This document shows positions 29,335 to 37,878 of a DNA stretch of 64,000 nucleotides, in pieces. The translations under genes and the position numbers were made by a program. The first letter of the stretch is position 1; every line of letters begins with the position of its first letter. The notes under the pieces were generated by a model that was given only the letters and a program-made list of their open reading frames with translations, ran no database searches and was not told the origin of the DNA. The stretch lies in NCBI GenBank assembly GCA_022450045.1, contig JAKURD010000006.1, positions 62,001 through 126,000 on the forward strand. The letters are read 5' to 3'. This DNA comes from Gracilimonas sp. GTDB taxonomy: Bacteria > Bacteroidota > Rhodothermia > Balneolales > Balneolaceae.

Positions 29335-31257
29335 ATGAAATTAGATTCAAAAGTACCCGGCGGACCGTTAGAAGAAAAATGGGATAAGCATATCAAGGAC
29401 ATCAACCTGGTGTCGCCCAATAACAAGCGAAAATTTGAGATTATTGTAGTAGGAACCGGATTGGCCGGTGGCGCTGCGGCAGCCAGTTTTGCAGAGCTTG
29501 GATATAATGTGAGAAGCTTCTGTATACAGGATTCGGCTCGCCGCGCGCACAGTATTGCTGCGCAGGGTGGAATCAACGCTGCTAAGAATTACCCGAATGA
29601 CGGGGATAGCATCTGGAGACTTTTTTATGATACTATAAAAGGCGGTGATTACAGATCAAGGGAGTCAAACGTGTATCGGCTTGCACAGGTTTCCAACGAA
29701 ATTATTGATCAGGCTGTAGCGCAGGGTGTTCCATTTGCCCGTGAGTATGGCGGAAACCTGGCGAACCGGTCTTTTGGTGGAGCACAGGTATCCCGGACAT
29801 TTTATGCACGTGGTCAAACCGGACAGCAGTTGTTGCTTGGTGCGTACCAAGCTATGATGCGGCAGGTTCATGATGGAAATATCAAATACCATCCGCGCCA
29901 TGAGATGCTGGATGTGGTTGTGATTGACGGACAGGCTCGTGGTATCATTACCCGTGATCTTGTTTCAGGTGAACTTTGCCGATATGAAGCCGATGCCGTA
30001 GTATTGGCCACCGGCGGATATGGAAACGTCTTTTATCTTTCTACTAACGCCAAAAACTCAAACGTGACTGCGGCTTGGAGAGCACACAAACGAGGAGCTG
30101 CTTTTGCAAATCCATGTTACGTACAGGTTCACCCAACATGCATTCCTGTATCCGGTGACTATCAGTCTAAGCTGACCCTGATGTCCGAAAGTTTGAGAAA
30201 CGATGGACGGGTTTGGGTTCCTAAGAAAAAAGGTGATGAGCGTCATCCGAACGATATTCCTGAGGACGAACGCTATTATTACCTGGAAGAACGCTATCCA
30301 AGTTTCGGTAACCTGGTGCCACGTGATGTGGCTTCCCGTAATGCTAAGATGGTTTGTGATGATGGATTGGGAGTAGGGGAAACCGGATTAGCCGTTTACC
30401 TTGATTTCCGTGATGCCATCAAGCGGGATGGACGTGATACCATCGAGTCTAAATATGGTAACCTCTTTGAGATGTATGAGAACATCGCCGGGGAGAATCC
30501 ATACGAGCGACCAATGAGAATTTATCCTGCCGTGCACTATACAATGGGCGGACTTTGGGTTGATTACAACCTTCAGACAAGCATTCCGGGTTTATATGCC
30601 GCAGGAGAAGCTAATTTTTCTGATCATGGTGCAAACCGGCTCGGGGCAAGTGCACTGATGCAGGGGCTCTCAGATGGATATTTTGTACTTCCTTACACAA
30701 TAGGAGATTATCTTGCCAAGCAAGAGTCCGGTAAGAGGTACGGTACCGATCATGAGGCTTTTGCTGAAGCAGAAAATGCGGCACAATCACAAATCGACAA
30801 ATTGCTGAGTATTGACGGTGATCGCACGATCGTTGATTTCCACAGAACGTTAGGAAAGATCGTTTGGGATAAGATCGGAATTGCTCGAAACGCAGAAGGA
30901 TTGAAATCGGCCATTGAGGAAATTCGTGCATTACGAGAAGAGTTTTGGCAAAATGTGAAAGTGCCCGGTGACAAGAATAACTATAACAAATACCTGGAAT
31001 TTGCCGGCCGTGTGGCTGACTTCTTTGAGCTGGCCGAGTTGATGGCTCAGGATGCTCTTCAACGAGAAGAATCAGCAGGATGTCACCTCCGGGAAGAATA
31101 CCAAACCGAAGAAGGGGAAGCTTTACGTAATGATGAAGACTTCTCATACGTAGCTGCCTGGGAATACAAAGGCCTGAATGGCAAGCTGGAAGAAACCCTT
31201 CACAAAGAAAATCTTGAATTTGAATTCGTTGAGCTAAAACAGCGCAGTTACAAATAA
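29335..31257 (+). CDS. sdhA: Succinate dehydrogenase/fumarate reductase flavoprotein subunit
   Basis: Oxidises succinate to fumarate on FAD in the TCA cycle. The 640-aa protein has the Rossmann motif [19 protein letters not shown], the covalent-FAD segment [14 protein letters not shown] with the flavinylated His, catalytic [15 protein letters not shown] and [12 protein letters not shown], and [16 protein letters not shown] near the C-terminus. The length and YNVRSFC start fit the Bacteroidota-type enzyme. sdhB follows after 8 bp. Confidence 0.97.
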   Translation: MKLDSKVPGGPLEEKWDKHIKDINLVSPNNKRKFEIIVVGTGLAGGAAAASFAELGYNVRSFCIQDSARRAHSIAAQGGINAAKNYPNDGDSIWRLFYDTIKGGDYRSRESNVYRLAQVSNEIIDQAVAQGVPFAREYGGNLANRSFGGAQVSRTFYARGQTGQQLLLGAYQAMMRQVHDGNIKYHPRHEMLDVVVIDGQARGIITRDLVSGELCRYEADAVVLATGGYGNVFYLSTNAKNSNVTAAWRAHKRGAAFANPCYVQVHPTCIPVSGDYQSKLTLMSESLRNDGRVWVPKKKGDERHPNDIPEDERYYYLEERYPSFGNLVPRDVASRNAKMVCDDGLGVGETGLAVYLDFRDAIKRDGRDTIESKYGNLFEMYENIAGENPYERPMRIYPAVHYTMGGLWVDYNLQTSIPGLYAAGEANFSDHGANRLGASALMQGLSDGYFVLPYTIGDYLAKQESGKRYGTDHEAFAEAENAAQSQIDKLLSIDGDRTIVDFHRTLGKIVWDKIGIARNAEGLKSAIEEIRALREEFWQNVKVPGDKNNYNKYLEFAGRVADFFELAELMAQDALQREESAGCHLREEYQTEEGEALRNDEDFSYVAAWEYKGLNGKLEETLHKENLEFEFVELKQRSYK

Positions 31258-31265
31258 GGAATATT

Positions 31266-32024
31266 ATGAGTAAAGAAATGACCATTCATCTGAAATACTG
31301 GAAGCAAGACGGCCCGAATGCAAAAGGCTATTTTGAGGAGTACACGCTCGACAATGTAAACGAGCACATGTCGTTCCTCGAAATGCTGGATGTGCTCAAC
31401 GAAGAGCTGATGCTTCAAGACAAAGAACCTGTAGAATTCGATTATGATTGTAGGGAAGGAATTTGCGGTTCTTGTAACCTGGTGATCAACGGCCAGGCAC
31501 ACGGACCTAAAGAAAGAGTGGCTGCATGTCAGTTACATATGCGCAATTACAGCGATGGCGATCATATAACGATCGAACCACCGAGAGCGGCATCCTTTCC
31601 CGTTATCAAAGATTTGGTAGTAGACCGAAGTGCCTTTGACCGTATTATTGAAGCCGGAGGGTATGTATCTATTAAAACCGGTTCTGCTGTTGAGGCAAAT
31701 TCAATTTTGGTCCAAAAAGAAAAATCTGATGCAGCTTTTGATTACGCCACCTGTATTGGTTGTGGAGCTTGTGTGGCAGCTTGCCCGAATGCTTCAGCTT
31801 CGTTATTTACCGGAGCCAAGATCGCTCACTTAAATAAATTACCACAAGGTGAAGTGGAGCGTTCTAATCGCGTGGTTGCTATGGTAGATCAAATGAAAGA
31901 AGAAGGCTTTGGTGATTGCTCCAACTTTGCGGAATGCGAAGCCGTTTGTCCGGTGGGAATCTCCATTTCAGCCATTGCTGAAATGAGAAGAGATTATATG
32001 AAAGCGGTGGTGAACGGAGACTGA
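31266..32024 (+). CDS. sdhB: Succinate dehydrogenase iron-sulfur subunit
   Basis: Carries electrons from SdhA flavin to the quinone site. The N-terminal [2Fe-2S] Cys residues are in DCREGICGSCNLVING and the later AACQLHMR. The C-terminal ferredoxin domain has CIGCGACVAACPNASA and CEAVCP for the [4Fe-4S] and [3Fe-4S] clusters. The 252-aa length is normal. A terminator follows 28 bp after the stop, ending the sdhCAB unit. Confidence 0.96.
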   Translation: MSKEMTIHLKYWKQDGPNAKGYFEEYTLDNVNEHMSFLEMLDVLNEELMLQDKEPVEFDYDCREGICGSCNLVINGQAHGPKERVAACQLHMRNYSDGDHITIEPPRAASFPVIKDLVVDRSAFDRIIEAGGYVSIKTGSAVEANSILVQKEKSDAAFDYATCIGCGACVAACPNASASLFTGAKIAHLNKLPQGEVERSNRVVAMVDQMKEEGFGDCSNFAECEAVCPVGISISAIAEMRRDYMKAVVNGD

Positions 32025-32051
32025 TTACTGAGGTTAAAATCAGATTGAAGA

Positions 32052-32080
32052 AAAGCCGGCTCTCTGGGGTCGGCTTTTTT
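32052..32080 (+). terminator. Rho-independent terminator after sdhB
   Basis: AAAGCCG and CGGCTTT pair around a 13-nt loop, followed by T6. The minus strand reads CGGCTTTTCTT, so the element may also stop transcription of the convergent small gene at 32092. Confidence 0.85.
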
Positions 32081-32091
32081 ATTTATATCAA

Positions 32092-32331
32092 TTAATTTTC
32101 TTCAGGAAGGGATTTAAATTCTTTGCGTTTCTTTTCCATCCATTGTTTCCTGGCTTCAGGATCATTCATCATCTCCGACATTTCTTGCATGGCTTGTAGA
32201 TGTGCTTCATCTTCCTGTTTGAACATTTCCGTACCATGTTTCTTACTCTGCTCAGCAATCTCTTGAAAGGTTTTACCTTTGAATTTTTTATCGCAGGCAC
32301 CGCCTAGTTGTCTACAGGTCATTGTTTTCAT
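32092..32331 (-). CDS. DUF1059-like small protein, 79 aa
   Basis: The protein starts MKTMTCRQLGGACDKKFKG with two Cys residues, then TFQEIAEQSKKHGTEMF and a helical tail with a Met-rich segment (MQEMSEMMNDPEARKQWM). This is the DUF1059 pattern of small cytoplasmic proteins of unknown function; the C-terminal tail is longer than usual. It lies between the sdh terminator and an aminotransferase on the same strand. Confidence 0.75.
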   Translation of the reverse strand: MKTMTCRQLGGACDKKFKGKTFQEIAEQSKKHGTEMFKQEDEAHLQAMQEMSEMMNDPEARKQWMEKKRKEFKSLPEEN

Positions 32332-32374
32332 AGGGAATATTATTTAAAGGTTAGGTCAATGTAGTTGCTTTTTA

Positions 32375-33520
32375 CTAAGCTACCAATGCTTGAATCAGCT
32401 TCTCAAACTCTTCTTTGGTATTATACACATTCGGCGAAATCCGGATAGAGTCACCTCGAAAAGAAACGAGGATATTCTCTTCCTCAAATTTTGCCTTGAT
32501 CTGTTCCATGTTGTGGTCATCTCCCAGACGAATTCCAAAGAGGTGGGAGGAGCGGTAATCCTCATCTTCAATTTTATATCCTGCCTCCTTTAGTTTTTTG
32601 ATACCTCCGGAAATAAGATCTTTGCAATAGGTTTGGATGTTCTCCGGCCCCCATGCATTTAGCTGCTTGACGGCGGCCAGCATCATCGGTACTAAGATGA
32701 AGTTACTGTGTTCCCCCACTTCATACCGCAAAGCTCCGGGCTGGTAATCATCATTGTAATTCACCAGGTTAGCAAAATTCTCACTCTCATACCGGTTGAT
32801 CCAGTTTTCTTCTACAGGTTTCCCATTATCTAAAGCAGGTCCGTAGTAAGCAAGACCGATGCTGTACGGCCCCATCAGCCATTTGTACCCGGCGCAAACT
32901 AAAGCATCAGGTTGAATTTCTGAAACATCGAAAGGAAGTGCGCCTACTGATTGAGTTCCATCGATAGCCAGCCATGCTCCAACTTTACGGGTGTGCTTGC
33001 GGATAGCTTTTAAGTTAAATAAGGTGCCATCTGCCCAGTGAATATTGCCCAGAGCCACTAATTTTGTTTTTGGAGTGATGGCATTCAGGATCTTTTCATT
33101 CCAAAGCTTTCCCCGGTCTTTGGATTCTTTGGGAGGAGTGATGGTTATGATCTCTGCTCCGGCTTCATCAGCGACGGTTCTCCAGGGATAGACATTGCTC
33201 GGGAATTGTTCACCCACAACAATGATGTTATCACCTTTTGAAAGTGGTAGGTTTCTGGCAACATTAGCCATTCCATAGGAGACTGAAGGAATCACAACAA
33301 TGCGTTTTGGGTCTGTAGCATGGATGAGTTTAGCGTATTCCTCACGAAGCGTATCGGTCTCACCAAAAAATTCCTCCGGAGATATCTTGAAAGGATTCCT
33401 TTTGCGTTTTAATCCCATTTTTCCGGCTTCTTCAACCACTTTTAACTGAGGTGACATATAAGCACAATTGAAATAGGTTACTGAGTGGTCAAGCTGGAAA
33501 TCTGATTTTTTACAATCCAT
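32375..33520 (-). CDS. Aminotransferase class V family protein
   Basis: A 381-aa PLP enzyme of the cysteine desulfurase/kynureninase-like fold. It shows YFNCAYMSPQ at the start, LAIDGTQSVGALPFDV with the PLP-binding Asp, and CAGYKWLMGPYSIGLAYYG with the Schiff-base Lys. HSNFILVPMMLAAVKQL follows. The active-site Cys loop of true desulfurases is not visible, so I do not name a substrate. Confidence 0.85.
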   Translation of the reverse strand: MDCKKSDFQLDHSVTYFNCAYMSPQLKVVEEAGKMGLKRKRNPFKISPEEFFGETDTLREEYAKLIHATDPKRIVVIPSVSYGMANVARNLPLSKGDNIIVVGEQFPSNVYPWRTVADEAGAEIITITPPKESKDRGKLWNEKILNAITPKTKLVALGNIHWADGTLFNLKAIRKHTRKVGAWLAIDGTQSVGALPFDVSEIQPDALVCAGYKWLMGPYSIGLAYYGPALDNGKPVEENWINRYESENFANLVNYNDDYQPGALRYEVGEHSNFILVPMMLAAVKQLNAWGPENIQTYCKDLISGGIKKLKEAGYKIEDEDYRSSHLFGIRLGDDHNMEQIKAKFEEENILVSFRGDSIRISPNVYNTKEEFEKLIQALVA

Positions 33521-33600
33521 GGATTCGTTATACTTATTTACTTTTATTGGTTACTACAAGCTCTAAATTTCATGCCATAAATCCCAATCGTTTTTCATAA

Positions 33601-34078
33601 ATGAATATTCGACGTGCTATAGAAGAAGACCTTCCAGCTGTATTAAAACTAAATAAAGCTGCTTTACCTCATGTCAATGATGTTACACTTTTAGATATGA
33701 AGCGATTTCTGGAACAAGCTGATCCTTTTCTTGTGATAGAAAACGAAGAAGAAATAGCAGGATTTATGATCGTCCTGCAAAAAGGTCTGGACTATGACAG
33801 TCTGAATTATGCATTCTTCTGCAATAATTATTCCGACTTTGATTACGTAGATCGCATAGTGATATCCGAAAAGTTCAGGGGAAAAAAAATTTGGAACGGC
33901 ACTCTATAATCACCTTTTTTCGACTTCCGGGAAAAATATTATCTCCTGTGAAGTGAATATAAAACCGCCAAACCCCGATTCACTGGCCTTTCATAAAGTA
34001 CTGGGCTTCAGACAGGTAGCTGAGCAGGTTAGCGAAAATGGCAAAAAGAATGTAGCGATGATGGTCAGGAAGAAATAG
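33601..34078 (+). pseudogene. GNAT acetyltransferase with single-base frameshift
   Basis: The first frame gives MNIRRAIEEDLPAVLKLNKA and runs to VDRIVISEKFRGKK, the start of the acetyl-CoA-binding loop, then reads IWNGTL and stops. If one A is removed from the A8 tract at 33882-33889, the frame continues KFGTALYNHLFSTSGKN, SLAFHKVLGFRQ and ends at 34076-34078. That restores a normal GNAT protein of about 158 aa. The break may be a real mutation, a phase-variable tract or a sequencing error. Confidence 0.85.
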
Positions 34079-34197
34079 ATTTAATTTTCAAAATGGAATG
34101 AAAGTTAGACGGTTAGCATTATCAGAGCTGACTATTCAATTCTAAATTAAATTTATTCATTACCCGAGTTCAACTAATAAGTGCAACACAACAAAAT

Positions 34198-34695
34198 ATG
34201 TCAGGAGTTTTTAAAATAATTTTTGCACTGCTTCTGTCAACAAATGTGCAAGCGCAAGACAGTGATATTATAGAACTCGCTGTTGCAACCGACGAGCTTT
34301 CAACCCTTGTGACTGCTGTTAAAGCAGCGGGGTTAGTAGAGACGCTACAGAGTGATGGTCCTTTTACCGTCTTCGCACCTACCAACGCAGCTTTTGAAGC
34401 ACTACCCGAAGGCGTGCTTGAAATGCTATTGAAACCGGAAAATAAAGATCAACTTACCGCAGTATTAACCTACCAGGTAGTGTCCGGCAAAGTAATGTCC
34501 GGCGATCTGAAAGACGGCATGATGCCTGAAACGGTAGAGGGCAGCAAGGCTGAGATAGCCATTAACTATGGTAAAGTAAAAGTTGACGGTGCCAATGTAG
34601 CCATGGCTGACATTGAAGCATCAAACGGTGTAGTACACGTTATTGATGCTGTGATTCTGCCGCCAAGTATTAAAAAAGCTCTCGCTTCCAATTAA
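34198..34695 (+). CDS. Fasciclin (FAS1) domain protein, exported
   Basis: The 165-aa protein has a signal peptide (ALLLSTNVQAQ) and a single FAS1 domain. The domain motifs are FTVFAPTNAAFEALPEG (H1 box) and SNGVVHVIDAVILP (H2 box), with the YQVVSGKVMSGDL segment between. FAS1 proteins mediate adhesion or sit on cell envelopes. The annotated start uses MSGVFKIIF. A terminator follows about 60 bp after the stop. Confidence 0.93.
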   Translation: MSGVFKIIFALLLSTNVQAQDSDIIELAVATDELSTLVTAVKAAGLVETLQSDGPFTVFAPTNAAFEALPEGVLEMLLKPENKDQLTAVLTYQVVSGKVMSGDLKDGMMPETVEGSKAEIAINYGKVKVDGANVAMADIEASNGVVHVIDAVILPPSIKKALASN

Positions 34696-34752
34696 AATAA
34701 TAAGGAAGAAGAAAGCAGCAACTGGTAAGACAGAAGTCAGAAAGAACTTTCA

Positions 34753-34781
34753 GGCCGATATCGAAAGATGTCGGTCTTTTT
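34753..34781 (+). terminator. Rho-independent terminator after the fasciclin gene
   Basis: GGCCGATATC and GATGTCGGTC pair (two G-U wobbles) around a GAAA tetraloop, followed by T5 on the plus strand. The minus strand lacks a T-run after the stem, so it does not serve ilvA. Confidence 0.8.
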
Positions 34782-34791
34782 CATTAATTAA

Positions 34792-36057
34792 TTATATTAA
34801 AAATCTAAACAAATGCGGCTGATTATTCACGTATTCGTAATTAATATTCGCCTCTTCCATACGCCTCACTAAAGGCTCGAAATCATTTTTAGCTTTGATT
34901 TCAATGCCGATTAAAGCAGGACCTTGTTCCCTGCTGGTTTTCTTGGAGTACTCAAAGTGAGCGATATCATCTTCCGGACCAAGCACTTCATTTAGGAATT
35001 CCCGAAGAGCGCCAGCCCGTTGAGGGAAATCTACAATAAAATAGTGCTTTAATCCTTCATGAAGCATAGACCGCTCTTTAATCTCGGCAGTTCGGGTGAT
35101 GTCATTATTACTTCCACTCACTACACAAACAACATTCTTTCCTTTGATTTCATCCCTCAAAAAATCCAGTGCTGCTACTGATAAGGAGCCGGCCGGTTCT
35201 GCTACGATAGCCTGTTCATTATAGAGCTGAAGAATGGTACTGCATACTTTGCCCTCGGGAACCGTGATGACTTTCTCCAACACTTCCCTGCAAATTCTAA
35301 AGTTGTGTTCACCCACACGCTTGACCGCCGCACCATCTACAAACTTGTCAATTTTTTCTAAAGTGATGACCTTCCCTTCATCGAATGATTTTTTCATGGC
35401 AGGAGCTCCTGCTGGCTCAACTCCGATTATTTTGGTGGAAGGAGAGAGCACGCTGAAATAGGAGCCAATACCTGCAGAAAGTCCACCACCGCCAACAGGT
35501 AGAATCAAATAGTCAATAGGTTCTTCAGCATCTTCCAGAATCTCTTTACCGACGGTTCCCTGTCCTTCTATAATTTTGGGATCATCAAAAGGAGGGATGA
35601 AGGCCGCTTTTTGATGGTTACTGAAAACCATGGCTTCTTCAAAAGAATCATCAAAAGTGTCGCCAACTAACCGGACATCTGCAAATTCCTTACCAAAAAT
35701 TTTCACTTGTTTTACTTTCTGTTCCGGAGTAGGAACTGGCATGAAAATGGTACATTTGATTTGCTTTTGATAACAAGCGAAAGCTATACCCTGGGCATGA
35801 TTTCCGGCACTGGCACAGACTATTCCATTCTTAAGTTCTTTATCAGATAGGCTCTGAATTTTGTAATAGGCTCCCCGAATTTTGTAAGAGCGAACTATTT
35901 GTAAGTCTTCCCTCTTAAGCCAGATATTAGCACCTGATTGCTCTGAAAGTTGGTGGTTAAACATGAGTGGTGTGCGAATGGCAATGTCTTTTAAAACATG
36001 TGCGGCTTCCTGTATATTTTGAACCGATACGGTAGATGATACTTCAGCTTCTGGCAT
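34792..36057 (-). CDS. ilvA: Threonine dehydratase, biosynthetic
   Basis: Deaminates threonine to 2-oxobutanoate, the entry to isoleucine. The 421-aa protein has the PLP Lys in REDLQIVRSYKIRGAYYK, the phosphate loop PVGGGGLSAG and a single C-terminal ACT-like domain from about residue 335 (HYFIVDFPQRAGALREFL). This one-ACT form occurs in Bacillus and Bacteroidota; E. coli has two. It is last in the ilvDBNC-A run, 126 bp after ilvC, and that gap holds two hairpin repeats. Confidence 0.94.
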   Translation of the reverse strand: MPEAEVSSTVSVQNIQEAAHVLKDIAIRTPLMFNHQLSEQSGANIWLKREDLQIVRSYKIRGAYYKIQSLSDKELKNGIVCASAGNHAQGIAFACYQKQIKCTIFMPVPTPEQKVKQVKIFGKEFADVRLVGDTFDDSFEEAMVFSNHQKAAFIPPFDDPKIIEGQGTVGKEILEDAEEPIDYLILPVGGGGLSAGIGSYFSVLSPSTKIIGVEPAGAPAMKKSFDEGKVITLEKIDKFVDGAAVKRVGEHNFRICREVLEKVITVPEGKVCSTILQLYNEQAIVAEPAGSLSVAALDFLRDEIKGKNVVCVVSGSNNDITRTAEIKERSMLHEGLKHYFIVDFPQRAGALREFLNEVLGPEDDIAHFEYSKKTSREQGPALIGIEIKAKNDFEPLVRRMEEANINYEYVNNQPHLFRFLI

Positions 36058-36104
36058 AGATTGAATCAGGAATTAGAAATTTTGTATTAGATAAACTACA
36101 ACAT

Positions 36105-36133
36105 TTGGTTCCGACGCAGAGCATCGGAACCAA
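36105..36133. repeat. GCAGAGC-core hairpin repeat, copy 2
   Basis: The arms TTGGTTCCGA/TCGGAACCAA pair perfectly over 10 bp around CGCAGAGCA. It shares the 11-mer ACGCAGAGCAT with the copy at 28092 and is inverted relative to the copy 21 bp further on. It lies between ilvC and ilvA. Confidence 0.7.
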
Positions 36134-36153
36134 GAATTAAATAAAGAGAATTC

Positions 36154-36176
36154 GTTCTGATGCTCTGCATCAGAAC
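36154..36176. repeat. GCAGAGC-core hairpin repeat, copy 3 (inverted)
   Basis: The arms GTTCTGATGC/GCATCAGAAC pair perfectly over 10 bp around TCT. The centre reads GCTCTGC, the complement of the centre of copy 2, so copies 2 and 3 form a head-to-head pair within the ilvC-ilvA gap. Confidence 0.7.
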
Positions 36177-36183
36177 AGGCATA

Positions 36184-37257
36184 CTATTCTTCAGCGACCT
36201 CTTCTTCAACTTTGTTATTTTCAGGGCGCAATTGACGGACGGTGGAACCTGCTTTCCACATTTCAGATTCACGAAGTTCTTTTAGTTCTACTTCCAGTTT
36301 TGCCCGGTAGTCAGGCTGACTATTGGAATCGATAGATCGCTGAGCTTCTTGTCCGGCTGCTACTTCTTTATATAGATTTTCGAAAACGGGTTTGGTTGCG
36401 TCCCGGAATTTCTTCCACCAGTCCAAAGCACCACGCTGGGCAGTGGTAGAGCAGTTGGCATACATCCAGTCCATACCGTTTTCAGCAACCAGGGGCATCA
36501 GCGACTGAGTGAGTTCTTCTACTGTTTCATTGAAGGCTTCCGATGGAGAGTGTCCGTTAGCCCGGAGTACTTCATATTGAGCTGCAAATATTCCTTGAAT
36601 GGCACCCATAAGGGTTCCGCGTTCGCCGGTAAGGTCACTATAAACTTCACTTTTAAAAGTGGTTTTAAACAGATAACCCGAACCCACACCTATGCCCAGA
36701 GCAGTAACCCTTTCTTTGGCCCTGTCGGTGGCATCCTGAAAAATAGCATAGCTTGAGTTCAGGCCCCGTCCCTCCAGAAACATGCGCCGGAGGGAGGTTC
36801 CTGAACCTTTTGGAGCTACTAATATAACATCCACATTTCCAGGAGGGATGATGCCTGTACGATCTTTGTAAGTAATGCCAAATCCATGGGAGAAGTAAAG
36901 GGCATCGCCGGGGTTTAGGGCTGCTTTCACGGTTGGCCATACCGCAATTTGACCAGCATCAGAAAGAAGATATTGTATAATAGTTCCACGCTGTGCTGCT
37001 TCTTCAATTTCGAATAAGGTTTCCCCGGGTACCCAACCGTCTTCAACGGCTTTGTCCCATGTGCTTGAATTTTTGCGCTGACCAACAATTACATTGAAGC
37101 CGTTATCTTTGAGATTCAGGGCTTGTCCCGGCCCCTGAACACCATATCCGAGAACCGCAATGGTCTCGTCTTTCATGGTTTCCAGTGCTTTTTCCAGGGG
37201 GAATTCATCTCGGGTAACTACTTCTTCTTCGACGCCGCCAAAATTTAGTGTTGCCAT
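36184..37257 (-). CDS. ilvC: Ketol-acid reductoisomerase
   Basis: Isomerises and reduces acetolactate or acetohydroxybutyrate, the second step of Val/Ile synthesis, with NADPH and Mg2+. The 357-aa class I protein has the Rossmann segment VLGYGVQGPGQALNLKDNG, LYFSHGFGITY, VILVAPKGSG with the catalytic region, and SDLTGERGTLMGAIQG with metal-binding acids. It follows ilvN by 71 bp on the same strand. Confidence 0.96.
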   Translation of the reverse strand: MATLNFGGVEEEVVTRDEFPLEKALETMKDETIAVLGYGVQGPGQALNLKDNGFNVIVGQRKNSSTWDKAVEDGWVPGETLFEIEEAAQRGTIIQYLLSDAGQIAVWPTVKAALNPGDALYFSHGFGITYKDRTGIIPPGNVDVILVAPKGSGTSLRRMFLEGRGLNSSYAIFQDATDRAKERVTALGIGVGSGYLFKTTFKSEVYSDLTGERGTLMGAIQGIFAAQYEVLRANGHSPSEAFNETVEELTQSLMPLVAENGMDWMYANCSTTAQRGALDWWKKFRDATKPVFENLYKEVAAGQEAQRSIDSNSQPDYRAKLEVELKELRESEMWKAGSTVRQLRPENNKVEEEVAEE

Positions 37258-37328
37258 TATTTTGCTAGGTTTTTATTTGTGAGTTTATATTTAATTTTTT
37301 TTAAAAGCAGGAGCTAAATAGAGTAAGG

Positions 37329-37874
37329 TTAAACCATTGTTGCTTCAGTCAGTATTTTTTCAACATCCCTTCCAATACCATAACGCTCCCGGGAAACAGC
37401 AATTCGTCCGGATCGTACAAATTCGTTGATTCCAAAAGGTTTGAGTTCATTAAAAAGGGCAATGGTTTCTCGTCTAAAACCAGATTTTTCGATCACCACA
37501 AAATGCTTCTCAATGGTTAGGAACCGGGCATTATGCTCGCGGACAATCCGTTCAACTTCGAGGCCATTGGTTAGTGACTTAGTCGAAATTTTGTATAGTG
37601 CTAGTTCCTGCTGAACGACTTCCTTCTTCGTGTAGTAATCTGCTTTCAGCACTTCCACCTGCTTCTCAATTTGCTTCACCACTTTTTTGACCTGTTCTTC
37701 AGTCTCAGTCACCGCAATGGTGAAACGGTGAATTCCTTCTGTCTCGCTTTCGGATGTAGTCAGGCTTTCGATGTTAATCTTTCGTTTTGTGAAAATGATG
37801 GTAAGCCTGTGCAGCAGCCCTACGTGATTTTCGGTATACGCTGTTATGGTAAATTCTTGTACTTCTTGTTCCAT
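37329..37874 (-). CDS. ilvN: Acetolactate synthase small (regulatory) subunit
   Basis: The 181-aa protein starts with an ACT domain (ITAYTENHVGLLHRLTIIF, then INIESLT) that binds valine for feedback control, followed by a C-terminal ALS_ss domain. It activates IlvB. It lies 4 bp downstream of ilvB, so the two are surely co-translated. The symbol ilvN or ilvH could be used. Confidence 0.94.
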   Translation of the reverse strand: MEQEVQEFTITAYTENHVGLLHRLTIIFTKRKINIESLTTSESETEGIHRFTIAVTETEEQVKKVVKQIEKQVEVLKADYYTKKEVVQQELALYKISTKSLTNGLEVERIVREHNARFLTIEKHFVVIEKSGFRRETIALFNELKPFGINEFVRSGRIAVSRERYGIGRDVEKILTEATMV

Positions 37875-37878
37875 GAGA

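Noticed and set aside
34753..34781. Terminator assigned to ilvA
   Set aside because: The T-run follows the stem only on the plus strand; ilvA is on the minus strand.
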